A stretch of 64,000 bases of DNA from JAVVHH01 sp964235765 (GCA_964235765.1 CAXSDH010000008.1:1-64000); one strand, 5' to 3'; positions 1-7,470 are shown, counted from the stretch's first letter. A program made the numbers and translations. The notes: generated from the letters alone by a model not told the origin.

Positions 1-31
1 CGCCCGGACGCGGGCCTGATCCCCGGCGATC

Positions 32-55
32 CTAGCGCGGCGGAAAGCGCGCTAG
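32..55 (-). terminator. hairpin at end of the hydratase operon
   Basis: An 8-bp inverted repeat (CTAGCGCG/CGCGCTAG, 8-base loop) overlaps the stop codon of the alpha-subunit gene. No T-run follows on the minus strand, so this is only a weak terminator candidate. The window ends 31 bases further on, so it is unknown whether the operon continues, for example to an activator gene. Confidence 0.35.
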
Positions 56-630
56 ATCGCCGGCACCGAGACGCCGATCATGTCGCCCTCCCGCACCAGC
101 CCGGCCAACCGCGCCTCGTCCCAGCCCTCCGTGCCCTTGGGGCGCTGCGGCAGCACCATCCAGCGGTAGTCGGCGGTGCTGTCCACCACGCGGATGCGGG
201 CGCCGTCGGGCAGCTTGGTGCCCCACTCGGCCAGCACGCCGGCCGGGTCGCGGATGGCGCGGGCGCGGTAGGCTGGCGACTTGAACCAGAAGGGCGGGTA
301 GCCCAGCACCCCGCGCGGATAGCAACTGCACAGGGTGCAGACCACCAGGTTGTGCGTCTCGTCGGTGTTCTCCAGCACGCCGAGCGGCGGCAGGCCGCGC
401 ATGTGGATGCCCAGGGCTTCCGCGGCCTTGGCGCCATCCTCCAGCATCATCGTGCGATAGACGGGGTCGGTCCAGGCGCGGGCGACCATCCGCGCGCCCT
501 GGGCGGGGCTGGCGCGGTCGGTGCGCTCCACCCGATCGGCGATCTCCTCCGGAGTGGCGAGGCCCTTCTGCTCCAGCAGCATGCGGACGGCGGCGAGCAG
601 GCGGTCGCTTTGGGTCTCCAGCACGTTCAT
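52..630 (-). CDS. nitrile hydratase alpha / thiocyanate hydrolase gamma family subunit
   Basis: This is the metal-binding catalytic subunit, 192 aa. The claw motif CTLCSC lies at residues 98-103 (Cys98, Cys101, Cys103) and is followed by Tyr. The T and Y positions are those of the cobalt-type motif; iron-type enzymes have CSLCSCT. The flanking regions, ENTDETHNLVV before and WFKSPAYRARAIRDP after, are typical of nitrile hydratase alpha. Family knowledge: the first Cys is unmodified, and the other two are oxidised to sulfinate and sulfenate. The start ATG overlaps the stop of the upstream beta-C gene as ATGA. Because beta is split in two here, thiocyanate hydrolase (hydrolysing SCN- to COS and ammonia) or a three-subunit nitrile hydratase such as ToyJKL are both possible. 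The length is closer to nitrile hydratase alpha than to the longer ScnC. Substrate cannot be decided from the sequence. Confidence 0.9.
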   Translation of the reverse strand: MNVLETQSDRLLAAVRMLLEQKGLATPEEIADRVERTDRASPAQGARMVARAWTDPVYRTMMLEDGAKAAEALGIHMRGLPPLGVLENTDETHNLVVCTLCSCYPRGVLGYPPFWFKSPAYRARAIRDPAGVLAEWGTKLPDGARIRVVDSTADYRWMVLPQRPKGTEGWDEARLAGLVREGDMIGVSVPAI

Positions 631-965
631 GTCCGGGGCTCCAACCAGGGTTCATAAAGCTCGACGAGGATTTCGCCGGCGCTGCTGTCGGGCCAGATCG
701 CCTGCGGCGCGAAGGCGACGTGATACAGCGGCAGGCGGGCGGCCGGCCGGGCGAAGGCCAGGTCCTCCGGGTTGGGGAAGGCGCCGAGGTGGCGCACCAC
801 GGTGCCCATGCGGCCGCGCAGGTAATGCGGCGTGCGGATGTGGCAGGGGCCGCGCAGCTCCGGCCAGTCGTTGCGCACGCGGACCCGTGTGCCGGGGGCC
901 AAAGTGCTGGGGGCCAAAGTGCTGGGGGCCAAAGTGCTGGGGGCTAAAGTGCCGGGGGCTAGCAC
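627..965 (-). CDS. nitrile hydratase beta C-terminal half / thiocyanate hydrolase alpha-like subunit
   Basis: About 112 aa, matching the SH3-like C-terminal half of nitrile hydratase beta: residues after a short linker read GTRVRVRNDWPE, then CHIRTPHYLRGRMG, and the protein ends ELYEPWLEPRT. Arginines in the HIRTPHYLRGR segment correspond to the conserved beta arginines near the claw. The start is inferred as the GTG at 965-963, whose bases overlap the TAG stop of the N-half gene (GTGCTAG); TTG codons within the repeat are alternatives. The first residues are a four-copy LAPST/LAPGT repeat encoded by a 15-bp tandem repeat. It overlaps the alpha gene by ATGA. Separate N and C halves in the order N, C, alpha match the scnB-scnA-scnC order of thiocyanate hydrolase. 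A frameshift in a single beta gene cannot be excluded. Confidence 0.82.
   Translation of the reverse strand: MLAPGTLAPSTLAPSTLAPSTLAPGTRVRVRNDWPELRGPCHIRTPHYLRGRMGTVVRHLGAFPNPEDLAFARPAARLPLYHVAFAPQAIWPDSSAGEILVELYEPWLEPRT
894..953. repeat. 15-bp tandem repeat, 4 copies
   Basis: The unit GGGGGCCAAAGTGCT is repeated four times, with two base changes in the last copy. It lies at the start of the beta-C-half gene and encodes LAPST units on the minus strand. The period is a multiple of three, so changes in copy number keep the frame. Confidence 0.95.
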
Positions 966-1282
966 CGGTCCAGCGCCTGGAGCAGCTCGCCCTCGGTGAT
1001 CACGCCGCGGGCCAGCAGGTTGTCGGTGATCGACCTGATCCATTTTTGATAGTAGGACAGCCGCAGATAGTCCGCCTCCGGGATCGCCTCGATGCCGCGG
1101 CGCAGCTCGTCCACGCTCATCACGCCCTTCGCGCCCAATATGCCGCGGATCGCATCCACCTCGCGGTCGAACGCCGTCAACTGATGCGGCTCGGTGTCGA
1201 TCGGCTCGCACAGGAAGCGCGGCACGCCGCCCATGTCGTGATGGGCGCGTGGCGTGGTTTCGTCCAAAGTCGCCTGGCTCAT
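959..1282 (-). CDS. nitrile hydratase beta N-terminal half / thiocyanate hydrolase beta-like subunit
   Basis: 107 aa, matching the all-helical N-terminal half of nitrile hydratase beta: HDMGGVP at residues 15-21, then DELRRGIEAIPEADYLRLSYYQKW, and a terminal segment LLARGVITEGELLQAL. The Arg in the RRGIE segment aligns with the family Arg that contacts the oxidised claw cysteines. The protein ends with its own TAG directly after ALDRC, where a full-length beta would continue into the linker and SH3-like half. The ATG overlaps the TGA of the upstream SH3 gene (ATGA at 1282-1279), and the stop overlaps the GTG of the next gene. Translational coupling along the whole operon is likely. Confidence 0.85.
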   Translation of the reverse strand: MSQATLDETTPRAHHDMGGVPRFLCEPIDTEPHQLTAFDREVDAIRGILGAKGVMSVDELRRGIEAIPEADYLRLSYYQKWIRSITDNLLARGVITEGELLQALDRC

Positions 1283-2162
1283 TGGATTGCCTCGTTCGGG
1301 AACGTGCCCCATATCTCGGTCCGCTTCACCCAGCCACGGTAGTCCTGAACCTGGGCCTGGCACCAGGCGGACGCCGCCTCGCAACTGCGCAGCCGCAAGA
1401 TGACCCCCGGCTTCAGTTTCGCGACCGGCCCGGCGGTGTCCTCAGCGGCCTGGCGCAAGGTCTGCTCGCCAACCACCACCGCCGTGCGGCGCGGCGCCAG
1501 GGTGGCCTGGTGCACCCAGCCCTTCACGCCCTCCTGGTCGCGCACCAGCCGCCACACCTCGAACTCGCGCTCGATCTGCACCGGCAGGTCGCGGCGCTTG
1601 TACACCCACTCGATCGGATAACGGACGCCCGGCCCGGTCCGCAGGTTGACCTCCTCGGAACGTAGCGCCGCGAAGCGGGGCAGCGGCATGCCGGTGTTGC
1701 TGCCGCGGCCGGGCTCGGCCGCCTTTTCCGGCTCGGGCGCGGGCTGCGGGGCGGGGGCGACGGCCGGGAGCACCGGCCGAGGCCCAGAACGGGCCCCAGA
1801 ACGGCTCGCCGGGCGCCGGCTGGGGGCGCCGGGCTTCGGGCGGACGACCGGGGTGGCTTGCACCGGCGTGCGCGGCGCCGGCTGGATTGCCGTCCGGGCC
1901 GGCGGGGTCGCCGTCCGGGCCGGCNNNNNNNNNNNNNNNNNNNNNNNNNNNNNNNNNNNNNNNNNNNNNNNNNNNNNNNNNNNNNNNNNNNNNNNNNNNN
2001 NNNNNNNNNNNNNNNNNNNNNNNNGCGCGGCGCCGGCTGGATTGCCGTCCGGGCCGGCGGGGTCGCCGTCCGGGCCGGCGGGGTGGGCGGCAGGGGCGGA
2101 GCCTGCGCCCAGGCCACGCCGGGCAGGAACAGCAGCGCGAGTGCGGCAGCGGTGGAACGCAT
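1279..2162 (-). CDS. secreted SH3b-domain protein, interrupted by assembly gap
   Basis: The start ATG at 2162-2160 opens a signal peptide (MRSTAAALALLFLPGVAWA). A low-complexity Pro/Ala/Arg region built of PARTATP / PARTAIQPAPR repeats follows. After this comes a C-terminal bacterial SH3 domain (VNLRTGPGVRYPIEWVYKRRDLPVQIE) and a second SH3-like segment (LKPGVILRLRSCEAASAWCQAQVQDYRGWVKRTEIWG) in the last 75 residues. A 100-N gap (1925-2024) cuts the repeat region. The reading frame differs on either side, which shows the N count is arbitrary rather than that the gene is broken. SH3b domains of this kind are periplasmic and bind wall or protein ligands; its role beside a hydratase is unknown. 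Its TGA overlaps the ATG of the beta-N gene. It begins 47 bp after the DsrE gene. Confidence 0.8.
1871..2079. repeat. 54-bp direct repeat flanking an assembly gap
   Basis: An identical 54-bp copy lies on each side of the N run (1871-1924 and 2026-2079). Each copy contains a 21-bp sub-repeat (GCCGTCCGGGCCGGCGGGGTC). The gap is therefore probably an unresolved tandem array in the Pro/Ala/Arg region of the SH3 protein, and the true copy number is unknown. Confidence 0.9.
1925..2024. other. assembly gap (100 N)
   Basis: A run of exactly 100 N of arbitrary length. It sits inside the repeat region of the SH3b protein gene. Confidence 0.99.
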
Positions 2163-2209
2163 GGCGCATCCCTGCCGCGAAGCCTGCGCCGCGGTCAAGC
2201 ACGGCCGGG

Positions 2210-2590
2210 TCAAAGTGTCACGATCCCGCCCGGCCCGCACGCGGCCAGGAAGCTCGGCACGCCCGCCACCTCGACCGCCGGATGCAGCGCGGCAGGCTCG
2301 AGCCCCGCCATCCGCAGCCCGGCGTCGCAGGCCAGCAGACGCACGCCCAGCTCGAGCGCGGCTGTCCGCAACTCGTCCAGCCCGGCCACTCCCCGGGCCT
2401 GCACGGCGGCATCGCGCGCCGCATCGTCTGGGCTGCACCAGTCCCGCAGCAGCGCCCGGCAGCCCGCGTTGGTGGCGAACAAAGTCACCGCGCGGCCGAT
2501 CGCGGCGGCGCCGGCTGCCATGACGAAGGCGTAGTGCGCCCGCTCATGCCCCCCTGAGATCAGCAATATGCCGAGCGGTTCAGACGGCAA
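2210..2590 (-). CDS. DsrE/DsrF-like family protein
   Basis: A 126-aa DsrE-fold protein. It begins PLGILLISGGHERAHYAFVMAAGAAAIGR and contains an internal Cys-bearing strand (RLLACDAGLRMAG), as in the DsrE/YchN family. Members act in sulfur relay or are uncharacterised. The start used is TTG at 2590, with GAGG about six bases upstream. It overlaps the end of the E1 gene by 11 bp, so the two are probably co-translated. E1/DsrE pairing suggests sulfur handling, but only by association. No membrane segment or signal peptide is seen. Confidence 0.75.
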   Translation of the reverse strand: MPSEPLGILLISGGHERAHYAFVMAAGAAAIGRAVTLFATNAGCRALLRDWCSPDDAARDAAVQARGVAGLDELRTAALELGVRLLACDAGLRMAGLEPAALHPAVEVAGVPSFLAACGPGGIVTL

Positions 2591-3386
2591 TCGCGGCCTC
2601 GTGCGCGGACAGGTCGGTGATGCTCGGGTGGTCGCCGCACAGGGCGCAGGCCGGGTCGCGCGGCAGCTTGATGGTGCGCATCCGGGCCGAAAGCGCGTCC
2701 CAGATCAGCAGGCGGCCGGACAGGCTCTCGCCGATGCCGATCACCTCCTTCAGCACCTCGGTCGCTTGCAGGCTGCCCATCACGCCCGTCACCGCGCCCA
2801 GGATGCCTGCCTCGCCGCACGACGGCGCCATGCCGGGTGGCGGCGGGGCCGGGTGCAGGCAGCGATAGCACGGGCCGCCCAGATGCGGCTTGAACACGGA
2901 AAGCTGGCCGTCGAACCGCAGCACCGCGGCGGAAACGAGGGTGCGCCGGGCCAGCACGCAGGCGTCGGCGACCAGGAAGCGCGTCGGGAAGTTGTCGCTG
3001 CCGTCGCATACCAGGTCGTAGCGGCCGACGAGGCCGAGCGCGTTGGCGGCGGTGAGGCGGGTCTCGTGCGCCTCGATCCGCACCGCCGGGTTGATGGCCG
3101 TGGCGGCGGCGGCTGCGGAGCGGACCTTGGCTTGGCCGAGGCGGTCCGTGGTGTGGGCGATCTGGCGCTGCAGGTTGCTCAGGTCCACCCGGTCGTCGTC
3201 GATCACTCCGATGGTGCCGATCCCGGCGGCAGCGAGGTACATCAGCAACGGGCTGCCCAGGCCGCCGGCGCCCACGATCAGCACACGCGCGGCGCGCAGC
3301 CGGGCCTGGCCAGCGCCGCCCACTTCGGCGAGCAGGATATGCCGCGAGTACCGGCCGATCTCGTCTTCGGTGAAGTCCAGGTCCAT
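2580..3386 (-). CDS. MoeB/ThiF/HesA-type E1-like adenylyltransferase
   Basis: 268 aa from ATG 3386; ATG 3398 would add four residues. It shows the MoeB fold: GRYSRHILL near the N terminus, nucleotide loop GAGGLGSP, DDDRVDLSNLQRQ, and DGSDNFPTRFLV. Two Cys pairs (CYRC and CALC) can bind structural zinc. Such proteins adenylate the C-terminal Gly-Gly of ThiS/MoaD-like sulfur carriers for thiamine, molybdopterin or other sulfur insertion. There is no C-terminal rhodanese domain, so this is the short MoeB form. No carrier gene is adjacent. It heads the minus-strand operon and diverges from queC with about 35 bp between starts. Confidence 0.85.
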   Translation of the reverse strand: MDLDFTEDEIGRYSRHILLAEVGGAGQARLRAARVLIVGAGGLGSPLLMYLAAAGIGTIGVIDDDRVDLSNLQRQIAHTTDRLGQAKVRSAAAAATAINPAVRIEAHETRLTAANALGLVGRYDLVCDGSDNFPTRFLVADACVLARRTLVSAAVLRFDGQLSVFKPHLGGPCYRCLHPAPPPPGMAPSCGEAGILGAVTGVMGSLQATEVLKEVIGIGESLSGRLLIWDALSARMRTIKLPRDPACALCGDHPSITDLSAHEAAIAV

Positions 3387-3421
3387 GCTGGCGAACATAG
3401 GGCGGGGCAGGGCGAAAGACG

Positions 3422-4117
3422 ATGGATGACGGCGCATTGGTGCTGTTCAGCGGCGGGCAGGACAGCACGGCCTGCCTGGCCTGGGCGCTGGAACGCTACG
3501 CGCGGGTCGAGACGGTGGGCTTCGCCTATGGCCAACGGCATGCGGTGGAATTGGCATGCCGCGGCCCCGTCCGCGAGGCGCTGGCGGGGATGCGGAACTG
3601 GGCTGGCCGGTTGGGGCCGGACTGCGTGCTCGACCTCGGCCCCACGCTGGCCGCGCTCGGCGACACGGCCTTGACCGCGGACGTGGCGATCGGCTGGGGC
3701 GCGGAGGGCCTGCCCACCACCTTCGTGCCCGGCCGCAACCTGCTGTTCCTGACCTATGCCGCCGCCCTGGCCTACCGGCGCGGGCTGCGGCGTATCGTGG
3801 GCGGCATGTGCGAGACGGACTTCAGTGGCTACCCGGACTGCCGCGACGATACGGTCAAGGCGATGCAGCTGGCGCTGAACCTCGGCCTGGACCGGAAGTT
3901 CGTGCTGGAGACGCCGCTGATGTGGCTCGACAAGGCGGCGACCTGGGCCATGGCGGACCAATTGGGCATCCTGGCGGTAACCATTGATTATACCCACACA
4001 TGCTACAACGGTGATCGAACCCACCGGCATGCGTGGGGTTTCGGCTGCGGCGCCTGCCCCGCCTGCGCGCTGCGCGCGTCGGGCTGGGCGGGGTATCGGG
4101 AGGGGCTGCGTGGGTGA
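3422..4117 (+). CDS. queC: 7-cyano-7-deazaguanine synthase QueC
   Basis: 231 aa. It converts 7-carboxy-7-deazaguanine to preQ0 using ATP and ammonia, in the pathway to queuosine in tRNA. The PP-loop SGGQDS is at residues 10-15. Four cysteines (194, 209, 212, 215) form the zinc site in CYNGDR...GCGACPAC. The motifs FVPGRNLLFLTYAAALA and GGMCETDFSGYPDCRDD are QueC hallmarks. It is normal length and cytoplasmic. The gene overlaps the DedA gene by 8 bp. No other queuosine genes lie in the window. Confidence 0.95.
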   Translation: MDDGALVLFSGGQDSTACLAWALERYARVETVGFAYGQRHAVELACRGPVREALAGMRNWAGRLGPDCVLDLGPTLAALGDTALTADVAIGWGAEGLPTTFVPGRNLLFLTYAAALAYRRGLRRIVGGMCETDFSGYPDCRDDTVKAMQLALNLGLDRKFVLETPLMWLDKAATWAMADQLGILAVTIDYTHTCYNGDRTHRHAWGFGCGACPACALRASGWAGYREGLRG

Positions 4118-4766
4118 GTGGGAGTTTGCCGGCCTGATCCAGCGTTACGGGTACGGGCTGGTCGGCGTGGTCATCTTCTTCGAGAGCATGGGGTTTCCCT
4201 TGCCTGGCGAGAGCCTGTTGATCGCGGCGGCAATCTATGCGGCGACGCTGGGCGGCCTGGAGATCGAGTGGGTGGTGCTGGCGGCCGCGACCGGGGCGAT
4301 TCTGGGCGACAATGCAGGCTTTATGCTCGGACGCCGCCTTGGCCCGCCCTTGCTGCAGCGCTACGGCCCGCGCATCGGGCTGACCTGGCCGCGGCAGCGT
4401 CTGGGCCAGTTCCTGTTTCTGCGGCATGGCCCGAAAGTGGTGTTCTTCGGCCGCTTCATCGCCTTCCTGCGCGTGTTCGCCGCCATGCTGGCGGGCGCCA
4501 ACGCGATGCCCTGGGGCCGGTTCATGTTCTGGAACGCCTTGGGCGGCATCGTCTGGACCGGCGGCTACGGCTTCGGCGCCTACCTACTCGGCAACCAGGT
4601 GCATCGGCTCGTGGGGCCGTTCGGCCTGTTCATGGGCGTGGTCGGCGGCGGCGTGTTGATCTGGCTGCTGCTGTTCGTGCGCCGCCACGAGTCGCGGCTG
4701 GTCCGGCAGGCCGAGGCCGAGCTTGCGGCGCACGAGGCGCTCAGCCTCGCCCGCGCGCCGCACTGA
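4110..4766 (+). CDS. DedA family membrane protein
   Basis: 218 aa from GTG at 4110, preceded by GGGAGGGG about five bases upstream; this start overlaps the queC stop. The DedA/SNARE-associated family signature is clear: FFESMGFPLPGESLL near the N terminus and GRFIAFLRVFAAMLAGANAM in the middle. Several membrane segments follow, and the C-terminal tail is charged. DedA proteins are inner-membrane proteins linked to lipid-carrier flipping and membrane homeostasis; the substrate of this one is unknown. It ends three bases before the convergent binding-protein gene. Confidence 0.88.
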   Translation: MGEWEFAGLIQRYGYGLVGVVIFFESMGFPLPGESLLIAAAIYAATLGGLEIEWVVLAAATGAILGDNAGFMLGRRLGPPLLQRYGPRIGLTWPRQRLGQFLFLRHGPKVVFFGRFIAFLRVFAAMLAGANAMPWGRFMFWNALGGIVWTGGYGFGAYLLGNQVHRLVGPFGLFMGVVGGGVLIWLLLFVRRHESRLVRQAEAELAAHEALSLARAPH

Positions 4767-4769
4767 CGG

Positions 4770-5759
4770 TCAGGCTTGCAGGTACCGGTCGGTATAGGTC
4801 GCCGGCAGGTCGATCGCGGCCGCGGCGATGGCCGGGTCGAAGCTGCCCAGCATGCGCCGCACGGTGTCGGCCATCTCGGGCGTCACCCGGCAATCGTGCT
4901 GGAAGGCGTCCCGGTTGCGGGTGAAGGCGCTGGTGCACACGTCCATCCCCACGGCGCACATGCCCGCCGCGAGCGCGCCGATGGCCTGGTCCGGCGTGGC
5001 CGCTTTCAGGAACGCGACCGCCTCCTGGATGGCGGCGGCGCTGCCGCGGATAGCGGCCTCGTTCTTGGGTATCCAGGCCGCGTCGGCATACAGGCAGCCC
5101 GAGGCGTAGGGGCCGCCAAAGATCGCCCGCGTGCCCGCGCTGTCCCGCGCATCGGCCAGGATCACCACGGACCGCTTCAGCTCGAGGTCGGCGATGATCG
5201 GGTCAAACAGGCTGAGCGCATCGATGTCGCCGCGCTCGAACGCGGAGAGCGCGGTTTGCGTGGTGCCCACGCCGATGGCCGCCGCGTCGTTAGGCTTCAG
5301 CCCGGCCTTCACCATCAACTGCATGACGAACAGATGCGTCGCCGAACCCGGCGCCGACACGCCGATCTTGCGACCCTTCAAATCCGCCACCGTCTTGATC
5401 TCGCCCGCCAACTGCTTCCGCACGCCCAGCACGAGGCCGCTGTTCTGCGCCTGCAGCACGAAGGCGGTCAGCTTGGCGTTCTTGGCCGCCATCTGGATGG
5501 TATGTTCGTAGTAGCCGCACACCACGTCCGAACTGCCGCCCAGCAAGGCCTGCATGGCGCGGGCGCCGCCGGGGAACTGCGCCACCTCGGCCTCGATGCC
5601 GTGCTTGGCGAACAGGTTTTGCCCGATGGCGACGAAAAACGGCATGTAGCCGTACAGCGCGATGCCGCCGCCGGCGAAGCGGACCTTCGTTCGCGCCTGG
5701 GCGACGGCTGGGAGCGGCAAGGCGGCAGCGGCGATCAGGGCGGCGCGGCGTGTGAGCAT
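4770..5759 (-). CDS. ABC transporter substrate-binding protein, SsuA/NMT1-like
   Basis: 329 aa from ATG 5759, chosen because GGAGGAAG stands just upstream. The signal peptide is MLTRRAALIAAAALPLPAVAQA. The mature protein has the NMT1/THI5-like bilobal fold: VRFAGGGIALYGYMPFFVAIGQ, LFAKHGIEAEV, DLKGRKIGVSAPGSATH. Relatives bind taurine, alkanesulfonates, nitrate or pyrimidine precursors; the ligand cannot be read from sequence. It is the last gene of the minus-strand ATPase-permease-binding protein operon. The junction with the permease carries a doubled TTATGTGTCC box (5771-5780, 5784-5793). Confidence 0.88.
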   Translation of the reverse strand: MLTRRAALIAAAALPLPAVAQARTKVRFAGGGIALYGYMPFFVAIGQNLFAKHGIEAEVAQFPGGARAMQALLGGSSDVVCGYYEHTIQMAAKNAKLTAFVLQAQNSGLVLGVRKQLAGEIKTVADLKGRKIGVSAPGSATHLFVMQLMVKAGLKPNDAAAIGVGTTQTALSAFERGDIDALSLFDPIIADLELKRSVVILADARDSAGTRAIFGGPYASGCLYADAAWIPKNEAAIRGSAAAIQEAVAFLKAATPDQAIGALAAGMCAVGMDVCTSAFTRNRDAFQHDCRVTPEMADTVRRMLGSFDPAIAAAAIDLPATYTDRYLQA

Positions 5760-5783
5760 GGCTTCCTCCATTATGTGTCCCGG

Positions 5784-6548
5784 TTATGTGTCCTGGGGCG
5801 TGTCGGCCCTGGGTTGCCAGACCAGCAGGCGTTTCTCGGCCAAGGTGACGCAGGCGTCCAGCACCAGCGCGCAGGCGGTCAGCACCACGATGCCGGCGAA
5901 CACTGTGTCCACGTCGAAGACGCCCTCGGCCTGCAGGATCAGATAGCCCACGCCCGCGGCGCTGCCGAGGTATTCGGCGATCACCGCGCCCACGAACGCC
6001 ATGCCGACCGAGACGTGCAGCGAGCTGAACACCCAACTGAGCGCGGCCGGCAGGTAAACGTGGCGGAGCAGTTGCCGTCGGGTCGCGCCCAGCATGCGCG
6101 TGCCGTTCAGCACGGTCGGGCTGACCTCGCGCACGCCTTGCAGCACGTTGAAGAACACGATGAAGAACACCAGCGTGAAGCCCAGCGCCACCTTGCTGGC
6201 CATGCCGAGCCCGAACCACATGGCGAAAATCGGCGCCAGGATCACTCGCGGCATGGCGTTGGCCGCCTTGATGTAAGGGTCGAGCACCGCCTGCACGCGC
6301 GGGCTCAGCCCGAGCCAGAGCCCGGCCAGCACGCCCCCGACCGTGCCCGTGGCAAACGCCATCAAGGTTTCGGCGATGGTGACCGCCAGATGCGGCCAGA
6401 TCTCGCCGGTGGCGAACCAGTGCACCACCACATGGGCGATCCGCTCGGGCCGGCCGAAAAACAGCGGCGACAGCACCCCCGTGGCGCTGCCGAGCTGCCA
6501 CAGCAGCAGCAGCGTGGCCCCGATCGCCAGGCGCGCGCAGGTGATCAC
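5784..6548 (-). CDS. ABC transporter permease, SsuC/TauC-like
   Basis: 254 aa, integral membrane, about six helices. It has the BPD-transport inner-membrane signature. The EAA-like loop (VLNGTRMLGATRRQLLRHVYLPAALSWVFSSLHVSVGMAFVGAVIAEYLG) is typical of nitrate/sulfonate/taurine permeases. The start GTG (6548-6546) overlaps the ATPase stop as GTGA, so translation is probably coupled. It pairs with the ATPase upstream and the binding protein downstream. Confidence 0.9.
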   Translation of the reverse strand: MITCARLAIGATLLLLWQLGSATGVLSPLFFGRPERIAHVVVHWFATGEIWPHLAVTIAETLMAFATGTVGGVLAGLWLGLSPRVQAVLDPYIKAANAMPRVILAPIFAMWFGLGMASKVALGFTLVFFIVFFNVLQGVREVSPTVLNGTRMLGATRRQLLRHVYLPAALSWVFSSLHVSVGMAFVGAVIAEYLGSAAGVGYLILQAEGVFDVDTVFAGIVVLTACALVLDACVTLAEKRLLVWQPRADTPQDT

Positions 6549-7345
6549 GCCGCCCGGGTGCCCTGGTAGGCACGCAGCACTTCGTCCCGCAGCACCGCCC
6601 AGATGCGTTCCTGCAAGGCCTGGAAGTGCGGCGTCATGCGTATTTCCGCCACGTCGCGCGGGCGCGGCAGGTCGATCGGGAACTCGGCAATGGGCCGCGT
6701 GGCCGGGCCAGCCGACAGCACGACCACGCGGTCCGACAGGCTGATCGCCTCCTCGAGGTCATGGGTGATGAACAGCACCGACTTCCGGTTGGCTTGCCAA
6801 AGGGCCAGCAACTCGTTCTCCATCATCAGCCGGGTCTGCACGTCGAGCGCGCTGAACGGCTCGTCCATCAGCAGAATGGGCGGATCGAGCACCAGCGTTT
6901 GCGCCAGTTGCGCGCGCTTGCGCATGCCGCCGCTCATCTGGTGCGGATACTTGCCCCCGTGCCCACGCAAGCCGACGCGTTCCAGCCAGGCCTCGGCCTG
7001 CTGCCGTGCCGCGGCCCGGGACGCGCCGGCGAACTCCGGCCCGGCCGCCACATTGTCCCGCGCGTTCCGCCACGGCATCAGGCTGTCGGACTGGAACAAA
7101 TAGCCGGCCCGGCGATTGATGCCCCGCAGCGGCGCGCCCAGCACCTGCACCGCCCCCGAACTGGGCGCGAGCAGCCCGGCCGCCAGATTGAGCAAGGTGC
7201 TCTTGCCGCACCCGGTCGGGCCGACGACGGAGACGAACTCGCCCTGCGCCACCTCGAGCGACGTGTCAGCCACGGCGGTGTAGGCGCCGCCTCGCGCATC
7301 GCGGAACGCAACTCTCACCCGATCGAGCGCGAGCGCGGGGATCAC
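6545..7345 (-). CDS. ABC transporter ATP-binding protein, SsuB/TauB-like
   Basis: 266 aa. Walker A GPTGCGKST at residues 42-50, Q-loop LFQSDSLMPW, signature SGGMRKR, Walker B ILLMDEPFSALD, and H-loop FITHDLEEA. It powers uptake by the downstream permease and binding protein. The start is GTG 7345-7343, overlapping the stop of a 42-codon ORF as GTGA. All catalytic motifs are intact. The SDSLMPWRN sequence after the Q-loop is typical of the nitrate/sulfonate/taurine subgroup. Confidence 0.93.
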   Translation of the reverse strand: MIPALALDRVRVAFRDARGGAYTAVADTSLEVAQGEFVSVVGPTGCGKSTLLNLAAGLLAPSSGAVQVLGAPLRGINRRAGYLFQSDSLMPWRNARDNVAAGPEFAGASRAAARQQAEAWLERVGLRGHGGKYPHQMSGGMRKRAQLAQTLVLDPPILLMDEPFSALDVQTRLMMENELLALWQANRKSVLFITHDLEEAISLSDRVVVLSAGPATRPIAEFPIDLPRPRDVAEIRMTPHFQALQERIWAVLRDEVLRAYQGTRAA

Positions 7346-7470
7346 GCAGCCGCGTCCACGACTTCCAGCCGCTGCTTGAGCCGTTCCTCAACTTTCTGGA
7401 CGCCGCCGGCCGGATACGCCAGGCCTGCCCGAATGGGGCAAAGGCGTTCCAAAACCAGGTCATCAGACAT
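7342..7470 (-). CDS. small ORF (42 aa) leading the ABC operon
   Basis: The ORF runs from ATG 7470-7468 to TGA 7344-7342 and overlaps the ATPase start as GTGA. GGGGAA lies upstream as a possible ribosome site. The product begins MSDDLVLERLCPIRAGLAYP and ends RLKQRLEVVDAAA, with a charged helix-like C-terminal half. I do not recognise the family. It could be a real small protein, a leader peptide that couples translation to the ATPase, or the remnant of a longer gene. The clean four-base overlap, the same style as other junctions here, favours translation. Confidence 0.5.
   Translation of the reverse strand: MSDDLVLERLCPIRAGLAYPAGGVQKVEERLKQRLEVVDAAA

Noticed and set aside
1279..2162. Frameshifted pseudogene in the SH3 protein
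   Set aside because: The frame change is across a 100-N run of arbitrary length, so it is not evidence for a broken gene.
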